Source: Bacillota bacterium
GTDB lineage: Bacteria; Bacillota; UBA4882; UBA8346
NCBI GenBank assembly: GCA_023435565.1
Contig: JAEYRN010000044.1
Location: 1 to 64,000 of the forward strand
Direction of reading: 5' to 3'
DNA: 64,000 nt
Part shown: piece by piece, positions 17,306 to 27,037 of the stretch
Numbering within the stretch: the stretch's first letter is position 1
Layout of the letters: each line of letters begins with the position of its first letter
The notes under the pieces: generated by a model
Database searches by the model: none
What the model was told of the DNA's origin: nothing
Seen by the model: only the letters and a program-made list of their open reading frames with translations
Made by a program: the position numbers and the translations under genes

Positions 17306-19288
17306 TTATGGGCTGATTATTTCTTTTAGTAATAATTTTCCCAAAATTTCACTCAATTCGTCAAATTTATAAGGTTTGGTTACTACTCCCGCAAAACCAT
17401 ATTTCCGATATTCGGATATAATCGGATCGTTGGCATAACCGCTTGAGACTATGGCTTTAATGTTGGGATTAATTTTTATAAGGAGGGATAGCGCTTCCTG
17501 CCCACCCATTCCACCTGGTATAGTTAGGTCCATAATAACTGCATCAAATGGTTGCCCATTTTGATAGGCTAATTGATATATTTCAACCGCTTCCATACCA
17601 TCCTTAGCTGAAACCACTTGATAACCTGAGTAGGTTAGCATTTCCCCTACTACTTTACGAATGGTTTCCTCGTCATCCATTAATAAGATGCGGCCTTCAC
17701 CGGTTTGGTTGGCTTTTGATGTGAAACCGCATTGTTCTAAGGGATTTTCAGAAGCAGGTAGATAAATGTAAAAACTGCTCCCTATGCCTTCAATAGATTC
17801 CACTTCAATGTACCCGTCATGTTTTTTTATAATGGAGTAGGATGTAGCCAAACCCAAACCTGATCCATTCGGTTTGGTGGTAAAAAAGGGGTCGAAAATT
17901 TTGGAAAGGTTTTCTCGGGAGATCCCAACCCCATGGTCTTTAATGGTCAATTTCACATATTGGCCGGACTTGTATGGGTTGTCGTTTTCAAAAACAACAT
18001 TTTCGGCGGATACTTCGATAAGTCCGCCTTGGGGCATTGCCTGTTTGGCATTGATAATAAGATTATTAAGCACTTGACTAATTTGACCAACGTCAAATTC
18101 GACCATTTTAAGGTCTTTATCAATTTTAAAGATACTTTTAATATTGGAACCGGTTAATGTAAAATTGACCGTATCTTTGATTAAGTCAGCAATCGAAGCC
18201 GTTTGTTTTACCGGAGCCCCGCCTTTGGCGAAAGTCAGTAAATGCCTGGTAAGATCGCTGGCTTTACGGGTAATTTCTATTGTTTCGTTTAAGTATTTTC
18301 TGATATCGTTACCTCGTTCCATTTTAATTTGAGCAAGTTGTAAATTGGCCAAAATTCCTGCTAAGAGATTATTAAAATCGTGAGCGATTCCTCCGGCTAA
18401 GATCCCCAAAGAGTCCATTTTTTCCGTTTTAAGAAGTTCAATTTCTGTTTTAAGTTTAGCGGTAATATCCTGAAAAACCACAACCACTCCAATGTTTTCT
18501 CCAGAGACTGTTCTAATTGGGGCATAATTGCTTTTAATATATAATTCTTTCAAGTCTTTTGTAACTAAGACTGCAACTTCTATTTCCGTTATTTTGTTGT
18601 TTTTCATGACATTATCGACTAGACCTTGGTATGGGTCGCTGGTTTTATCATTAATAATATAAAAGATTCTATCCAATGATTGACCAAAAGCTTCTTTATG
18701 AGTCCATCCGGTTATTAACTCGGCTGTTTTATTAATCAAGTTAACTTTTCCGCTTTTATCAGTAGCAATCACACCATCACCTATGGATCTCAAAGTGACT
18801 AATAACAATTCGCGTTCTGAAGCCAAGGAAGTCTCCATCAGTTTACGTTCGGTGATATCCCTAAGGTATACCGCAAATCCTTCCGGTGTTGGATAGGCGT
18901 GTACCTCGAACCATCGGTTAATGATAGGTAGTAGTGCTTCAAAATGGACCGCCGTATTAGTTTCATTAGCTCGGATAAATTGATCATAAAACTGGGAATT
19001 AGTCATTTCGGGAAAAACATCCCAGATCATTTTATTGATAAGTCTATTTTTATTTTGTTTCAACAGACGTTCGGTTTTATTATTGATGTATTTAAATTGC
19101 CATTTATTGTCCAAGATAAAATAAGCATCTGTAATATTTTCTAGAATATCAGATTGTTGTTGTTTAGAGCGGGCTAAGTTTTCTAAAAAGGCTTTATGGC
19201 GAGGGAGATAATGGGCTGAGTTAAAGTAATTGAGGGCTTGTTCGATTATGTTTTTGCGTTTGGAAATTGGTAACTTATATTTTTTCAT
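17306..19288 (-). CDS. Hybrid sensor histidine kinase (PAS-PAS-HisKA-HATPase-REC)
   Basis: 660 residues without membrane segments. Two PAS domains (about 45-150 and 155-275; each ends YLRDITERK / VVFQDITAK) precede HisKA with GGIAHDFNN (H303). The ATPase has KDHGVGISRENLSKIFDPFF and GSGLGLATSYSIIKKH. A C-terminal receiver (about 535-655) has LLMDDEETIR and the phospho-acceptor in VIMDLTIPGGMGG. It is a cytosolic redox, ligand or light type sensor; the output partner is not adjacent. It lies upstream of the phosphonate operon in the same direction but is separated by that operon's promoter and its own 3' end, so it is likely a separate unit. Confidence 0.9.
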   Translation of the reverse strand: MKKYKLPISKRKNIIEQALNYFNSAHYLPRHKAFLENLARSKQQQSDILENITDAYFILDNKWQFKYINNKTERLLKQNKNRLINKMIWDVFPEMTNSQFYDQFIRANETNTAVHFEALLPIINRWFEVHAYPTPEGFAVYLRDITERKLMETSLASERELLLVTLRSIGDGVIATDKSGKVNLINKTAELITGWTHKEAFGQSLDRIFYIINDKTSDPYQGLVDNVMKNNKITEIEVAVLVTKDLKELYIKSNYAPIRTVSGENIGVVVVFQDITAKLKTEIELLKTEKMDSLGILAGGIAHDFNNLLAGILANLQLAQIKMERGNDIRKYLNETIEITRKASDLTRHLLTFAKGGAPVKQTASIADLIKDTVNFTLTGSNIKSIFKIDKDLKMVEFDVGQISQVLNNLIINAKQAMPQGGLIEVSAENVVFENDNPYKSGQYVKLTIKDHGVGISRENLSKIFDPFFTTKPNGSGLGLATSYSIIKKHDGYIEVESIEGIGSSFYIYLPASENPLEQCGFTSKANQTGEGRILLMDDEETIRKVVGEMLTYSGYQVVSAKDGMEAVEIYQLAYQNGQPFDAVIMDLTIPGGMGGQEALSLLIKINPNIKAIVSSGYANDPIISEYRKYGFAGVVTKPYKFDELSEILGKLLLKEIISP

Positions 19289-19573
19289 TTGCTCACCCTT
19301 TGAAATATAGAAGTTTCTCTTCGAATGATATATTTCATTTTGTCAAGTTCTTCAAATTCAGGAAAAATCCTATGGAAATTGATTACCAAACTTTTGATGA
19401 TCGAGATAAAATGTTATAAATAACGGTAAAATTTTTACCGATAACATATAAAACCTGATTTTTATTGCAGTTTCGGGATTTTTATGTTAAAATCTAAGGT
19501 AGAACGTGCTAATGGTTAGGAAATATTAGAAATAAGAAGCGTTTAAGACTTTGACCAAAGGAGCGCTTACAAG

Positions 19574-19984
19574 TTGCCTGTAACGGAAGGCGTTTTAAAA
19601 AATATTATAACTCGTTTGCTGAAAATTTTTATTGTTTTTTCACTCATCGCAGTATTCAATTCTTTCCTGCAGGTATTTGTCATCCTTCAAAGCCAAGAAA
19701 TAAAAAAATTCCAATCAGAAATTAAACTTCTTGAGAAAGATATCAGCCGTATCAAAGTAGAAGTCGCTTCATTAGGATCATTTGACCGTATTCAATCAAT
19801 AGCTTTGAATGAATTGGGGATGAGGGCAGCGGATACCAATGATTATCATTGGGTTGAAGCATTACCGATTGTTAATACTCCTATTAGGAAAGAGAATTTG
19901 CAGGATGTGGCCAAGGATGATTTTAAGGGTCAAATGTTTCAATGGATGGAAAATGTGGGTAAAACTATGGCGCAATCCTTGTAA
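19574..19984 (+). CDS. FtsL/DivIC-like cell-division protein
   Basis: 136 residues: a short cytoplasmic N-terminus, one membrane helix (about 15-36), a coiled coil (about 37-62), then a SFDRIQSIALNELGMR segment that matches the FtsL/DivIC pattern of a coiled coil followed by I...A...LGM. The TTG start has AGGAG at about 10 bp. FtsL-type proteins normally sit next to ftsI/mraW; here the gene stands alone before ileS, so the name remains family-level. The C-terminal 50 residues are unusual and not recognised. Confidence 0.65.
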   Translation: MPVTEGVLKNIITRLLKIFIVFSLIAVFNSFLQVFVILQSQEIKKFQSEIKLLEKDISRIKVEVASLGSFDRIQSIALNELGMRAADTNDYHWVEALPIVNTPIRKENLQDVAKDDFKGQMFQWMENVGKTMAQSL

Positions 19985-20017
19985 TTGATACTATTTAGGT
20001 TATTAAGAAAATAGTTG

Positions 20018-20048
20018 ACCCTGCTGATAATGACAGGGTTTGTTTTAT
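20018..20048 (+). terminator. Terminator after the FtsL-like gene
   Basis: The 6-bp stem ACCCTG (20018-20023) / CAGGGT (20034-20039) is followed by TTGTTTTATTT. It is modest but well placed. Confidence 0.5.
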
Positions 20049-20140
20049 TTATTATTGTTTGAGAAATTTTGAAAATATCTAATATCATATTGAAGTATCA
20101 TATAAACATTACATAGATCACTGAGATAAATTCCTAGGCG

Positions 20141-20169
20141 TTGACGATAACCTTCGGTTATATTATAAT
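20141..20169 (+). promoter_or_regulatory. Promoter of the T-box/ileS unit
   Basis: TTGACG (20141-20146) and TATAAT (20164-20169) are spaced 17 bp apart, about 30 bp before the conserved AGGGACGAGTA of the T-box Stem I. Confidence 0.8.
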
Positions 20170-20191
20170 AAATCTAATTTATATACTGAAT

Positions 20192-20424
20192 GACTTTGAA
20201 AGGGACGAGTACCATTTAGGATAGGCCAAAGAGAGCCGGGATTGGTGGAAACCGGCGCTGAGTCCAAATGGGAAGATCACCCCGGAGTCGCGTTTCGAAC
20301 CTTTGATGAAGTAGAAAACGCCGGTCTTCACCGTTATCGAAGTTAGAGTGAAAAGCAAAATGTGCTTTTAAACTGGGTGGTACCACGGATTAGAATCCGT
20401 CCCTTTTGAGGGGCGGTTTTTTTA
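20192..20424 (+). ncRNA. T-box riboswitch, isoleucine specific
   Basis: A Stem I start with AGGGACGAGTA, a GNTG-type segment (GGTGGAAACCGG), the specifier ATC at 20276-20278 in GAAGATCACCCCGGAG, and the invariant T-box GGGTGGTACCACG (20375-20387). The terminator is CCGTCCC (20397-20403) with GGGGCGG (20410-20416) followed by seven T. Uncharged tRNA-Ile pairs with ATC and the T-box and prevents termination. The ATC specifier agrees with ileS downstream. Confidence 0.95.
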
Positions 20425-20547
20425 TTTTTAGTATGAGTTTAAGGGGTGAATTGTGAAAAAGGATTTGAAAACGATATATTCACGCAATCTATATACTTAA
20501 AAACTAAAATCTTTTATAAATATATATCTATTGAAAGGAGCATCTTG

Positions 20548-23500
20548 ATGGGTAAATTTTGGGAAGTTGATACTAAAACTCCTGTTAATGCTAGAGAAGA
20601 ATTAACATTAAAGTATTGGCAGGATGAAAAGGTTCCGGAGCGGAGCATTACTGAGCGGGAAGGTTCTCCGCGGTTCGTTTTTTATGAGGGGCCACCTACT
20701 GCAAATGGTAAACCAGGTATTCATCATGTATTGGCCAGAACCCTGAAGGATACCGTTTGCCGCTATCAAACCATGCAGGGATTTCAGGTCAACCGGAAAG
20801 CCGGGTGGGACACCCACGGATTGCCTGTTGAAATTGAGGTTGAAAAACAGTTGGGTCTTTCATCTAAACAAGGTATTGAAGCTTATGGAATTGAGCCTTT
20901 TAACAAAAAATGCCGGGAGTCGGTCTTCACCTATGAAAAAGAATGGCGGCGAATGACGGAACGGATCGGTTATTGGTTGGATATGGACCACCCATATATC
21001 ACATTAGATAATAACTATATTGAATCGATCTGGTGGATCTTAAAACGTTTCTTTGACGAGGGTTTGATTTACGAGGGGCATAAGATTATGCCATACTGTT
21101 CCCGTTGTGGGACTCCGCTGGCTTCTCATGAGGTTTCATTGGGGTATAAAGATGAGACCATCGACTCAGTTTATGTAAGGATGAAAATCAAGGGTAAGGA
21201 TGAAGAGTACTTCCTTGTCTGGACCACCACTCCTTGGACTCTTCCGTCCAATGTGGCTTTGGCAATTAATCCTGAATTCACTTATGTGCGAGCTCGGCGC
21301 CAGGATGATTCGGGCGTCTATATTTTGGTACGGGACCGAGTTGAGGTTGTTTTAGGTAAAGAGGCCGAAATAATTGAGGAGATCAAAGGCGCGAGATTAG
21401 TCGGCTTAGAATATGAGCAACTATTGCCTCTGGTTAAAGTAGATAATAAAAACGCATTTAAAGTTTATGGGGCTGAATTTGTTTCCACAGAAGACGGTAC
21501 CGGAATCGTTCATATCGCGCCCGCTTTCGGCGAGGATGATTATCAATTGGGAAGAAAATACGATCTCCCTGTGGTACAGCCGGTTGATAAAGAAGGTAAG
21601 TTTACTCAGGAAGTTGCCCCATGGGCCGGTAGATTTGTTCGTGAGGCTGACCTTGATATCACCCGCTATTTAAAAGGGGAAGGAAAACTGTTTAATAAGG
21701 AAAGGATGACTCACTCCTATCCGTTTTGTTGGCGGTGCGATACCCCGTTATTGTATTATGCCCGTAAGTCTTGGTATATCGCCACTACCAAATATAAGGA
21801 CCGGATGATTGCCAATAATAAGAAGATCAATTGGTTCCCTGAACATGTAGGAAAGGGCCGTTTCGGTAACTGGCTTGAGAATTTGATCGACTGGTCCCTA
21901 TCCCGGGACCGTTATTGGGGAACTCCTTTGAATGTCTGGCGTTGCGGATCTTGCGGTAAATTGACATCGGTTGGCTCCAGACAAGAATTGGCTAAGCGAG
22001 CAGTTGAAAAAATCGATCCGGCCACCATTGAGTTGCACCGACCATATATCGATGAGGTTCACCTCACCTGCGACTGCGGCGGGACAATGTCTCGGACCTC
22101 GGAAGTCATCGATTGCTGGTTTGATTCCGGTTCGATGCCTTATGCCCAATGGCACTATCCTTTTGAACACAAGGATGATTTTGACCGGCTCTTTCCGGCT
22201 GATTTTATTTGTGAAGGGATTGACCAGACCCGAGGTTGGTTTTATTCATTGCTGGCCATTGGTTCTTTCTTGTTTGATAAACCGACTTTTAAAAATGTGT
22301 TGGTTAATGACTTACTCTTGGATAAGAACGGCCAAAAAATGTCCAAGTCGCGCGGAAATGCGGTTGACCCTTGGAAGCTGATCGAAAAATACGGCGCCGA
22401 CGCTACCCGTTGGTATTTGATGGCGGTTTCGCCGCCTTGGACGCCGACTCGGTTTGATGAGGACGGTTTAAAAGAAGTTTTTGCCAAATTCTTCGGAACA
22501 TTGCAAAACGTATATTCATTCTTTACGCTTTACGCCAACATCGATCATGCCGATCCGGCAGTTTATGAAGTGCCGGTTTCGGAACGGGAAGAGATTGACC
22601 GCTGGATCCTTTCGCGTTTAAATTCAGTAATCGCTCAAATTCGGACGGACATGGCGGTATATGATTTAACTAGAGTAGTCAGGACGATTCAGGCTTTTGT
22701 CATTGACGACGTTTCTAATTGGTATGTACGCCGTTCACGGGAGCGTTTTTGGGCATCCGGTATGGATACCGGTAAAAAGGCGGTTTACCGAACGCTTTGG
22801 GAAGTCTTAATCACTGTAGCAAAACTAATTGCCCCATTTGCTCCCTTTTTGGCAGATGAGATTTATCGTAACCTAAACCAGGGAGTTACTAACGCTAAGG
22901 CTTCGGTCCATTTGGAACTATATCCCGAGGCTGACCGAAGTATAATTAATACTAGTCTCGAAGAGCATATGGGCTTAGTGATCGATTTGGTCTCCCTTGG
23001 CAGAGCGGCCCGAAACAAGGTACAGATTAAAGTGAGACAACCGTTGGCAGCTATTAAAGTAGATCGGAGCCATCAACCGGTTTTGGAGGTAATGGCCGAA
23101 CTAGTTAAAGAGGAATTAAATATTAAGCAGCTTGATTATATCGATAATCCTGATGAATACGTTTCATACACTGTAAAACCTAATTTCCCGGTACTTGGTC
23201 CTAAATACGGAAAGTTACTACAGAGTATTGCAGGAGCATTAGGCCGGGGGGACGCCGCTTCATTGGTAAAAACCTTAAGGGAAAAAGGGGCTATTGTCTT
23301 AGAAATAGACGGTACTCCGGTAACTTTGACTGGCGAAGATCTTGAGGTCCGGGTGGAAGATAAGGAAGGATACGCAGTTGAAATGGACCGGGGCCGTTAT
23401 GTAATTCTCGATATTCGTTTGACCAAATCGTTGATTGAGGAAGGTCTGGCCCGCGAAATAGTCTCCAAAGTCCAGAATATGAGAAAAAGCGCCGGATTTG

Positions 23501-23694
23501 AATTGACTGATCGTATTCGCTTCCAGTTTCTAGCTGACGATGAAGTGGCCGCCGCTATTGAGAACTTTCAAGAATACGTGAAGTCGGAAATTTTAGCGGT
23601 AGCGATTGAACGAAAACAAGTGACGGAAGCTACTTTTGAGAAATGGGACATCAACGGGCATCCGGCGGAGTTGAAGGTAACCCGTGAAGGGTAA
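20548..23694 (+). CDS. ileS: Isoleucyl-tRNA synthetase
   Basis: 1048 residues from the ATG at 20548, which has GAAAGGAG 7 bp upstream; a longer frame from 20446 adds AT-rich sequence without an RBS. The class I motifs are present: HIGH-type GIHHVLAR near residue 60 and KMSKSRGN near residue 600. The editing domain has WTTTPWTLPSN, and a zinc-binding CGSCGK...CDCGG pair lies in the middle. The length and the PPTANGKPGIHH start fit the long, eukaryote-like IleS type rather than the roughly 930-residue form. Expression is controlled by the T-box leader. It ends 4 bp from the convergent AEC transporter. Confidence 0.97.
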   Translation: MGKFWEVDTKTPVNAREELTLKYWQDEKVPERSITEREGSPRFVFYEGPPTANGKPGIHHVLARTLKDTVCRYQTMQGFQVNRKAGWDTHGLPVEIEVEKQLGLSSKQGIEAYGIEPFNKKCRESVFTYEKEWRRMTERIGYWLDMDHPYITLDNNYIESIWWILKRFFDEGLIYEGHKIMPYCSRCGTPLASHEVSLGYKDETIDSVYVRMKIKGKDEEYFLVWTTTPWTLPSNVALAINPEFTYVRARRQDDSGVYILVRDRVEVVLGKEAEIIEEIKGARLVGLEYEQLLPLVKVDNKNAFKVYGAEFVSTEDGTGIVHIAPAFGEDDYQLGRKYDLPVVQPVDKEGKFTQEVAPWAGRFVREADLDITRYLKGEGKLFNKERMTHSYPFCWRCDTPLLYYARKSWYIATTKYKDRMIANNKKINWFPEHVGKGRFGNWLENLIDWSLSRDRYWGTPLNVWRCGSCGKLTSVGSRQELAKRAVEKIDPATIELHRPYIDEVHLTCDCGGTMSRTSEVIDCWFDSGSMPYAQWHYPFEHKDDFDRLFPADFICEGIDQTRGWFYSLLAIGSFLFDKPTFKNVLVNDLLLDKNGQKMSKSRGNAVDPWKLIEKYGADATRWYLMAVSPPWTPTRFDEDGLKEVFAKFFGTLQNVYSFFTLYANIDHADPAVYEVPVSEREEIDRWILSRLNSVIAQIRTDMAVYDLTRVVRTIQAFVIDDVSNWYVRRSRERFWASGMDTGKKAVYRTLWEVLITVAKLIAPFAPFLADEIYRNLNQGVTNAKASVHLELYPEADRSIINTSLEEHMGLVIDLVSLGRAARNKVQIKVRQPLAAIKVDRSHQPVLEVMAELVKEELNIKQLDYIDNPDEYVSYTVKPNFPVLGPKYGKLLQSIAGALGRGDAASLVKTLREKGAIVLEIDGTPVTLTGEDLEVRVEDKEGYAVEMDRGRYVILDIRLTKSLIEEGLAREIVSKVQNMRKSAGFELTDRIRFQFLADDEVAAAIENFQEYVKSEILAVAIERKQVTEATFEKWDINGHPAELKVTREG

Positions 23695-23698
23695 CTCT

Positions 23699-24616
23699 TT
23701 AATCAAATAAATTGATTAAACCAATTATTGTTGGAATTGTTATAATTGACATTAAAGTAGAAAGAAACACGGCGCGGGATGCTAATAAAGCATCGGCGCC
23801 GTGTTTTTCCGCAAAGACAACAACTGTGGCGGCAATCGGCATAGCTGAGGCAAGTACGGGTACACCAAGGATTAACCCCTTTACCCCTAATAACATGAGT
23901 ATTAATATGGCAATTAACGGCATTACCAGTAAGCGAATTATAGTCGCATAAAAAATAGCAAACCCGGAGAATACTTCTGAAAATTTAATTTCCGTAAGTA
24001 AGGAACCAATTATTATCATTGATAGGGGAGTAGTCATCGAACCGACCATTTCCAGTGTTTTATAAATAGGCATTGGTAATTTTATCGAAAAAATAAAAAG
24101 AATTAGTCCAATGACCACTGAGATTACCGCCGGATTTAGCGCTTGTTTCCAGGAGTCTGCGTCCCTTTTACCGGTAAAAATAATGACTCCGGCTGTCCAA
24201 ATCAAAATATTAAAGGTTAATACATAAAAAGAACCGTAAAATACTCCCCGGGTTCCAAATATTCCAGCAAGAATTGGGAATCCCATAAAACCGCAATTGG
24301 AAAAGATGGTCGTAGCACGCAGTACCCTTTGAGCAGCGGGTTGATATTTATAAAAGAGAAGTTTACTAATGAAGATTGCAAAAACATGAATTATTATTGA
24401 TATCAACAAGACAATTGCTGCATTTGATAGTAAAGCTTTTGAAAATGGGATATTGAATGAAATAACGATTGAAAACGGTAAGGTAACATAGAGCAGAAAA
24501 TCTGATAATCCTTTATTAAGCTCACGGTTTAACAATTCAAGTTTTCTGATGATAAAACCTACCAATATCAAAAGAAAAAGAATAGCCACTTGGTTGACGA
24601 CTACGGTTTGGGCCAT
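23699..24616 (-). CDS. Auxin efflux carrier (AEC) family transporter
   Basis: 305 residues with about ten membrane helices in two five-helix halves. Typical AEC features are the NCGFMGFPI segment in the first half, with its conserved Asn-Gly-Pro helix break, and ASAMPIAATVVVFAEKHG in the second. Family members export small carboxylates such as malate; the substrate here is unknown. It is monocistronic and convergent with ileS. Confidence 0.85.
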   Translation of the reverse strand: MAQTVVVNQVAILFLLILVGFIIRKLELLNRELNKGLSDFLLYVTLPFSIVISFNIPFSKALLSNAAIVLLISIIIHVFAIFISKLLFYKYQPAAQRVLRATTIFSNCGFMGFPILAGIFGTRGVFYGSFYVLTFNILIWTAGVIIFTGKRDADSWKQALNPAVISVVIGLILFIFSIKLPMPIYKTLEMVGSMTTPLSMIIIGSLLTEIKFSEVFSGFAIFYATIIRLLVMPLIAILILMLLGVKGLILGVPVLASAMPIAATVVVFAEKHGADALLASRAVFLSTLMSIITIPTIIGLINLFD

Positions 24617-24761
24617 TTAATCCTCCAAAAATAAGAAGTTATATTTAATACAATAATCCGGAATAGGAGTTTTGACAAGCAGTTTCAGATAAAATTAAGA
24701 AGGTATTTAGAATTGTTGGTAGAAATTATTAGTTTGTTATTTAGACGGTTTCATGATTTAA

Positions 24762-24871
24762 GGAATTGCATAATTCTTGATTTTAGCTTTGACTCACAAT
24801 ATACTGATAGATACATCTGGGTTAATCACTATATATTGTGGCCAAAGATTAACTAAGGTAATTATACAATC
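24762..24871. repeat. 112-bp palindromic repeat, copy 1 (inverted relative to copies 2 and 3)
   Basis: Begins GGAATTGCATAATTC and ends with a decayed GGTAATTATACAATCC. The core GATAGATACATCTGGGTTAA is the reverse complement of the core in copies 2 and 3. The two arms are imperfectly complementary over the whole length. It occupies most of the 342-bp spacer between the AEC gene and the DUF1189 gene, ending 87 bp before the latter's ATG. Confidence 0.8.
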
Positions 24872-24958
24872 CCCTCAATTACTAAATTTCCCATTTGGTT
24901 CAATAGTGGTTGTTAGATGAATTAACCTTTGACTTTATTTCATGTAGGAGGCAAAACA

Positions 24959-25723
24959 ATGAACTTTTTTAATCAATTATGGAAGAGCATTTCCAACTTT
25001 GAATTTTATAAAAGTCTTCAAAATCAATCAGCCGTAAAAGTATTCATATATTTAACTAAGGTTACTATAATTTTTGGTGTAATTAGTTTAGTTAGACCAG
25101 TTCTGAATTTTGACCGCGGTGTTGACTTGGCCGGTGAGTATTTTCGAGAAAACATACCTTATTTTGTTTTTGAAGATGGGAAACTGGAGGTAAAAGACAA
25201 TCAACCTTATATCTGGGAAGATAAAGAAGCGAATCTTATTGTAGCCATGGATACGTCCGGACAGGTTAACCCGGAAATTTTAAATGATTATAGCGAAGGA
25301 TTTTATATCACTAAGGAATATGCCATCTATAAACGAAACGGAATTGAGAAACGAGAATTTGATTTTTCCCAGTTAACAGGGGTTAAATTCACCAAAGATG
25401 ATGTTAGTGAATGGGTTCCTTACGCTAAATGGTTTAATGTAATTATCGTACTTTTTGGATTAATTGGTTTTATGGTCGGTAAATTGTGGAGCGCCTTATT
25501 AATAACTTTCTTTGGTTTATTGGTCAACTCAGGAAAGAACCGGTTTTTCGATCTTTATAAAATTAGTATTTATACTTTAACTTTACCGACCATTATAAAG
25601 GCGGTAATAATACTGTCTGGAACGCCTATTCCTTGGTTTGGCCTGATTTATTATGGAATCGCCGTATTTTATATGTGGAAGGCTATTGAATCAATTAGAA
25701 ATGATAAGGCATTCACTGCATAA
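24959..25723 (+). CDS. DUF1189-family membrane protein
   Basis: 254 residues from the ATG at 24959, with TAGGAGG 8 bp upstream; the in-frame TTG at 24929 has no RBS. One N-terminal helix (about 25-45) is followed by an extracytoplasmic stretch and four C-terminal helices. The start MNFFNQLWKS and an IVAMDTSGQV segment after a hydrophilic loop match DUF1189 proteins of Firmicutes, whose function is unknown. It is monocistronic, with a palindromic repeat upstream and a strong terminator downstream. Confidence 0.75.
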   Translation: MNFFNQLWKSISNFEFYKSLQNQSAVKVFIYLTKVTIIFGVISLVRPVLNFDRGVDLAGEYFRENIPYFVFEDGKLEVKDNQPYIWEDKEANLIVAMDTSGQVNPEILNDYSEGFYITKEYAIYKRNGIEKREFDFSQLTGVKFTKDDVSEWVPYAKWFNVIIVLFGLIGFMVGKLWSALLITFFGLLVNSGKNRFFDLYKISIYTLTLPTIIKAVIILSGTPIPWFGLIYYGIAVFYMWKAIESIRNDKAFTA

Positions 25724-25761
25724 CCATTAACAATAATGATTATTGATAAAAGAAGGAGAAG

Positions 25762-25800
25762 GCCCATGTAAAGCTTCAACGCTTTCACATGGGCTTTTTA
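25762..25800 (+). terminator. Terminator after the DUF1189 gene
   Basis: A strong hairpin, GCCCATGTAAAGC (25762-25774) with GCTTTCACATGGGC (25781-25794), followed by TTTTTA. Confidence 0.88.
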
Positions 25801-25914
25801 AAATTATTTCCATTTATCCCTTCTTGAAATATTGACGACCTTCGACTCCAGCCCTTGCTTAAATCCTGATAAATCCTGATTAAAATCGGTAATAAAGAGG
25901 GAATATAATTCCGG

Positions 25915-26223
25915 GTGGTTTTAATCTTAAAAAGAAAACAAGCACAAGTACTTTTTCGGAAGTTAATTGAGATGGAACATAAACTAGAAAGGGCTAATCT
26001 GGCTGAATTCATGCAATTGATTCAAAATCCGGTCCGCTTAATTTTTCTAAACTTTTTATCCGGTTTGGCGAGAGGTTTTGGAATCGCGATCGGACTAACT
26101 ATAATCGCTAGTCTATTTTTAGTGTTTCTTACCAGATTAGCCAATTTAAACTTGCCAATTATCGGAAAATTCATTGCGGAACTGGTCAGAATCGTTAATC
26201 AACAATTACGACTATATTCTTGA
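25915..26223 (+). CDS. DUF5665-type small membrane protein
   Basis: 102 residues: an amphipathic, charged N-terminus, then NPVRLIFLNFLSGLARGFG, a long hydrophobic helix, and LPIIGKFIAELVRIV. This matches the small DUF5665-type proteins of Firmicutes (PxRLIxxNFxxGxARGxG...PxIGxxIAxxV). The GTG start at 25915 is uncertain; ATG at 25972 would give 83 residues. The gene lies 13 bp before the yteA-like gene and probably shares its transcript. Function is unknown. Confidence 0.65.
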   Translation: MVLILKRKQAQVLFRKLIEMEHKLERANLAEFMQLIQNPVRLIFLNFLSGLARGFGIAIGLTIIASLFLVFLTRLANLNLPIIGKFIAELVRIVNQQLRLYS

Positions 26224-26236
26224 GAGGAAGAAAACT

Positions 26237-26902
26237 ATGGAGGAAATGCAACTAAACCACTTTAATAACCGTTTAATAGCGGAAAAGGAGCATCTCGAAG
26301 AAGAGATCCGTGTTTCAAATCGGTTTAATATGGAGGAGCCCCTTACAGATTCGGTACAGGAATTATCAGCTTATGATAATCATCCGGCCGATTTGGGTTC
26401 GGAAACGTTTGAACGTGAGAAGGACTTAGCATTATGGAATAATGCTCATGAGATATTACAGAGAATTAACGAAGCTCTCGAACATATGGATAAAGGAATT
26501 TATGGAATATGTGAGGATTGCGGCCGGGAGATTGATTTGGAACGGCTGGAAGCTATTCCCTATACTACGCTATGCATTCATTGCCAACATCAAGAAGAAG
26601 ACAACCATCAGTCGCGGGAACGTCCGGTTGAAGAGGAGGTACTTGGTCCGCCTTTCGGGCGTACCTTTTTGGATGAGACCAATGTGGTTGCTACCGATGG
26701 AGAAGATATATGGCAAGATGTGGCCAGATATGGGACCTCGGAAAGCCCATCCGATTTGGGTGGCGTTACCGACTATGAAGATGCCTACCTTGGAGCTGAA
26801 GAAGAGCGGGGAATTGTTGAAGAAATGGATAGTATCATCGATGTTGGCCCGAATGATATTCCGCCACGACCACGCGAATATCCTGATTTAATTAAAGAGT
26901 AA
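26237..26902 (+). CDS. YteA/DksA-family zinc-finger protein
   Basis: 221 residues from the ATG at 26237 (GAGGAAG 7 bp upstream). An N-terminal coiled coil rich in Glu/Lys is followed by NHPADLGSE and a DksA/TraR C4 zinc finger, YGICEDCGREI with LCIHCQ. The C-terminal extension holds further acidic motifs including DLGGVTDYEDAY. This layout is that of YteA, a Firmicutes protein linked to sporulation. In the DksA superfamily such proteins bind RNA polymerase. The longer frame from 26174 overlaps the preceding gene and lacks an RBS. Confidence 0.82.
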   Translation: MEEMQLNHFNNRLIAEKEHLEEEIRVSNRFNMEEPLTDSVQELSAYDNHPADLGSETFEREKDLALWNNAHEILQRINEALEHMDKGIYGICEDCGREIDLERLEAIPYTTLCIHCQHQEEDNHQSRERPVEEEVLGPPFGRTFLDETNVVATDGEDIWQDVARYGTSESPSDLGGVTDYEDAYLGAEEERGIVEEMDSIIDVGPNDIPPRPREYPDLIKE

Positions 26903-27037
26903 GAGGGTTTTTGTTTGATAAGTAGAATATTTTTGTACAAAGTCAAAAATTAAAATGTTAATATTATTAAATACTTTAATTGAGCTTAGACTTTTGACTT
27001 TTGAACTTAAATACTTAAACTTAAAGGGGATATTTAT

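Noticed and set aside
20446..20547. A 34-residue N-terminal extension of IleS
   Set aside because: The stretch is AT-rich leader sequence, lacks an RBS at 20446, and the ATG at 20548 has a good RBS.
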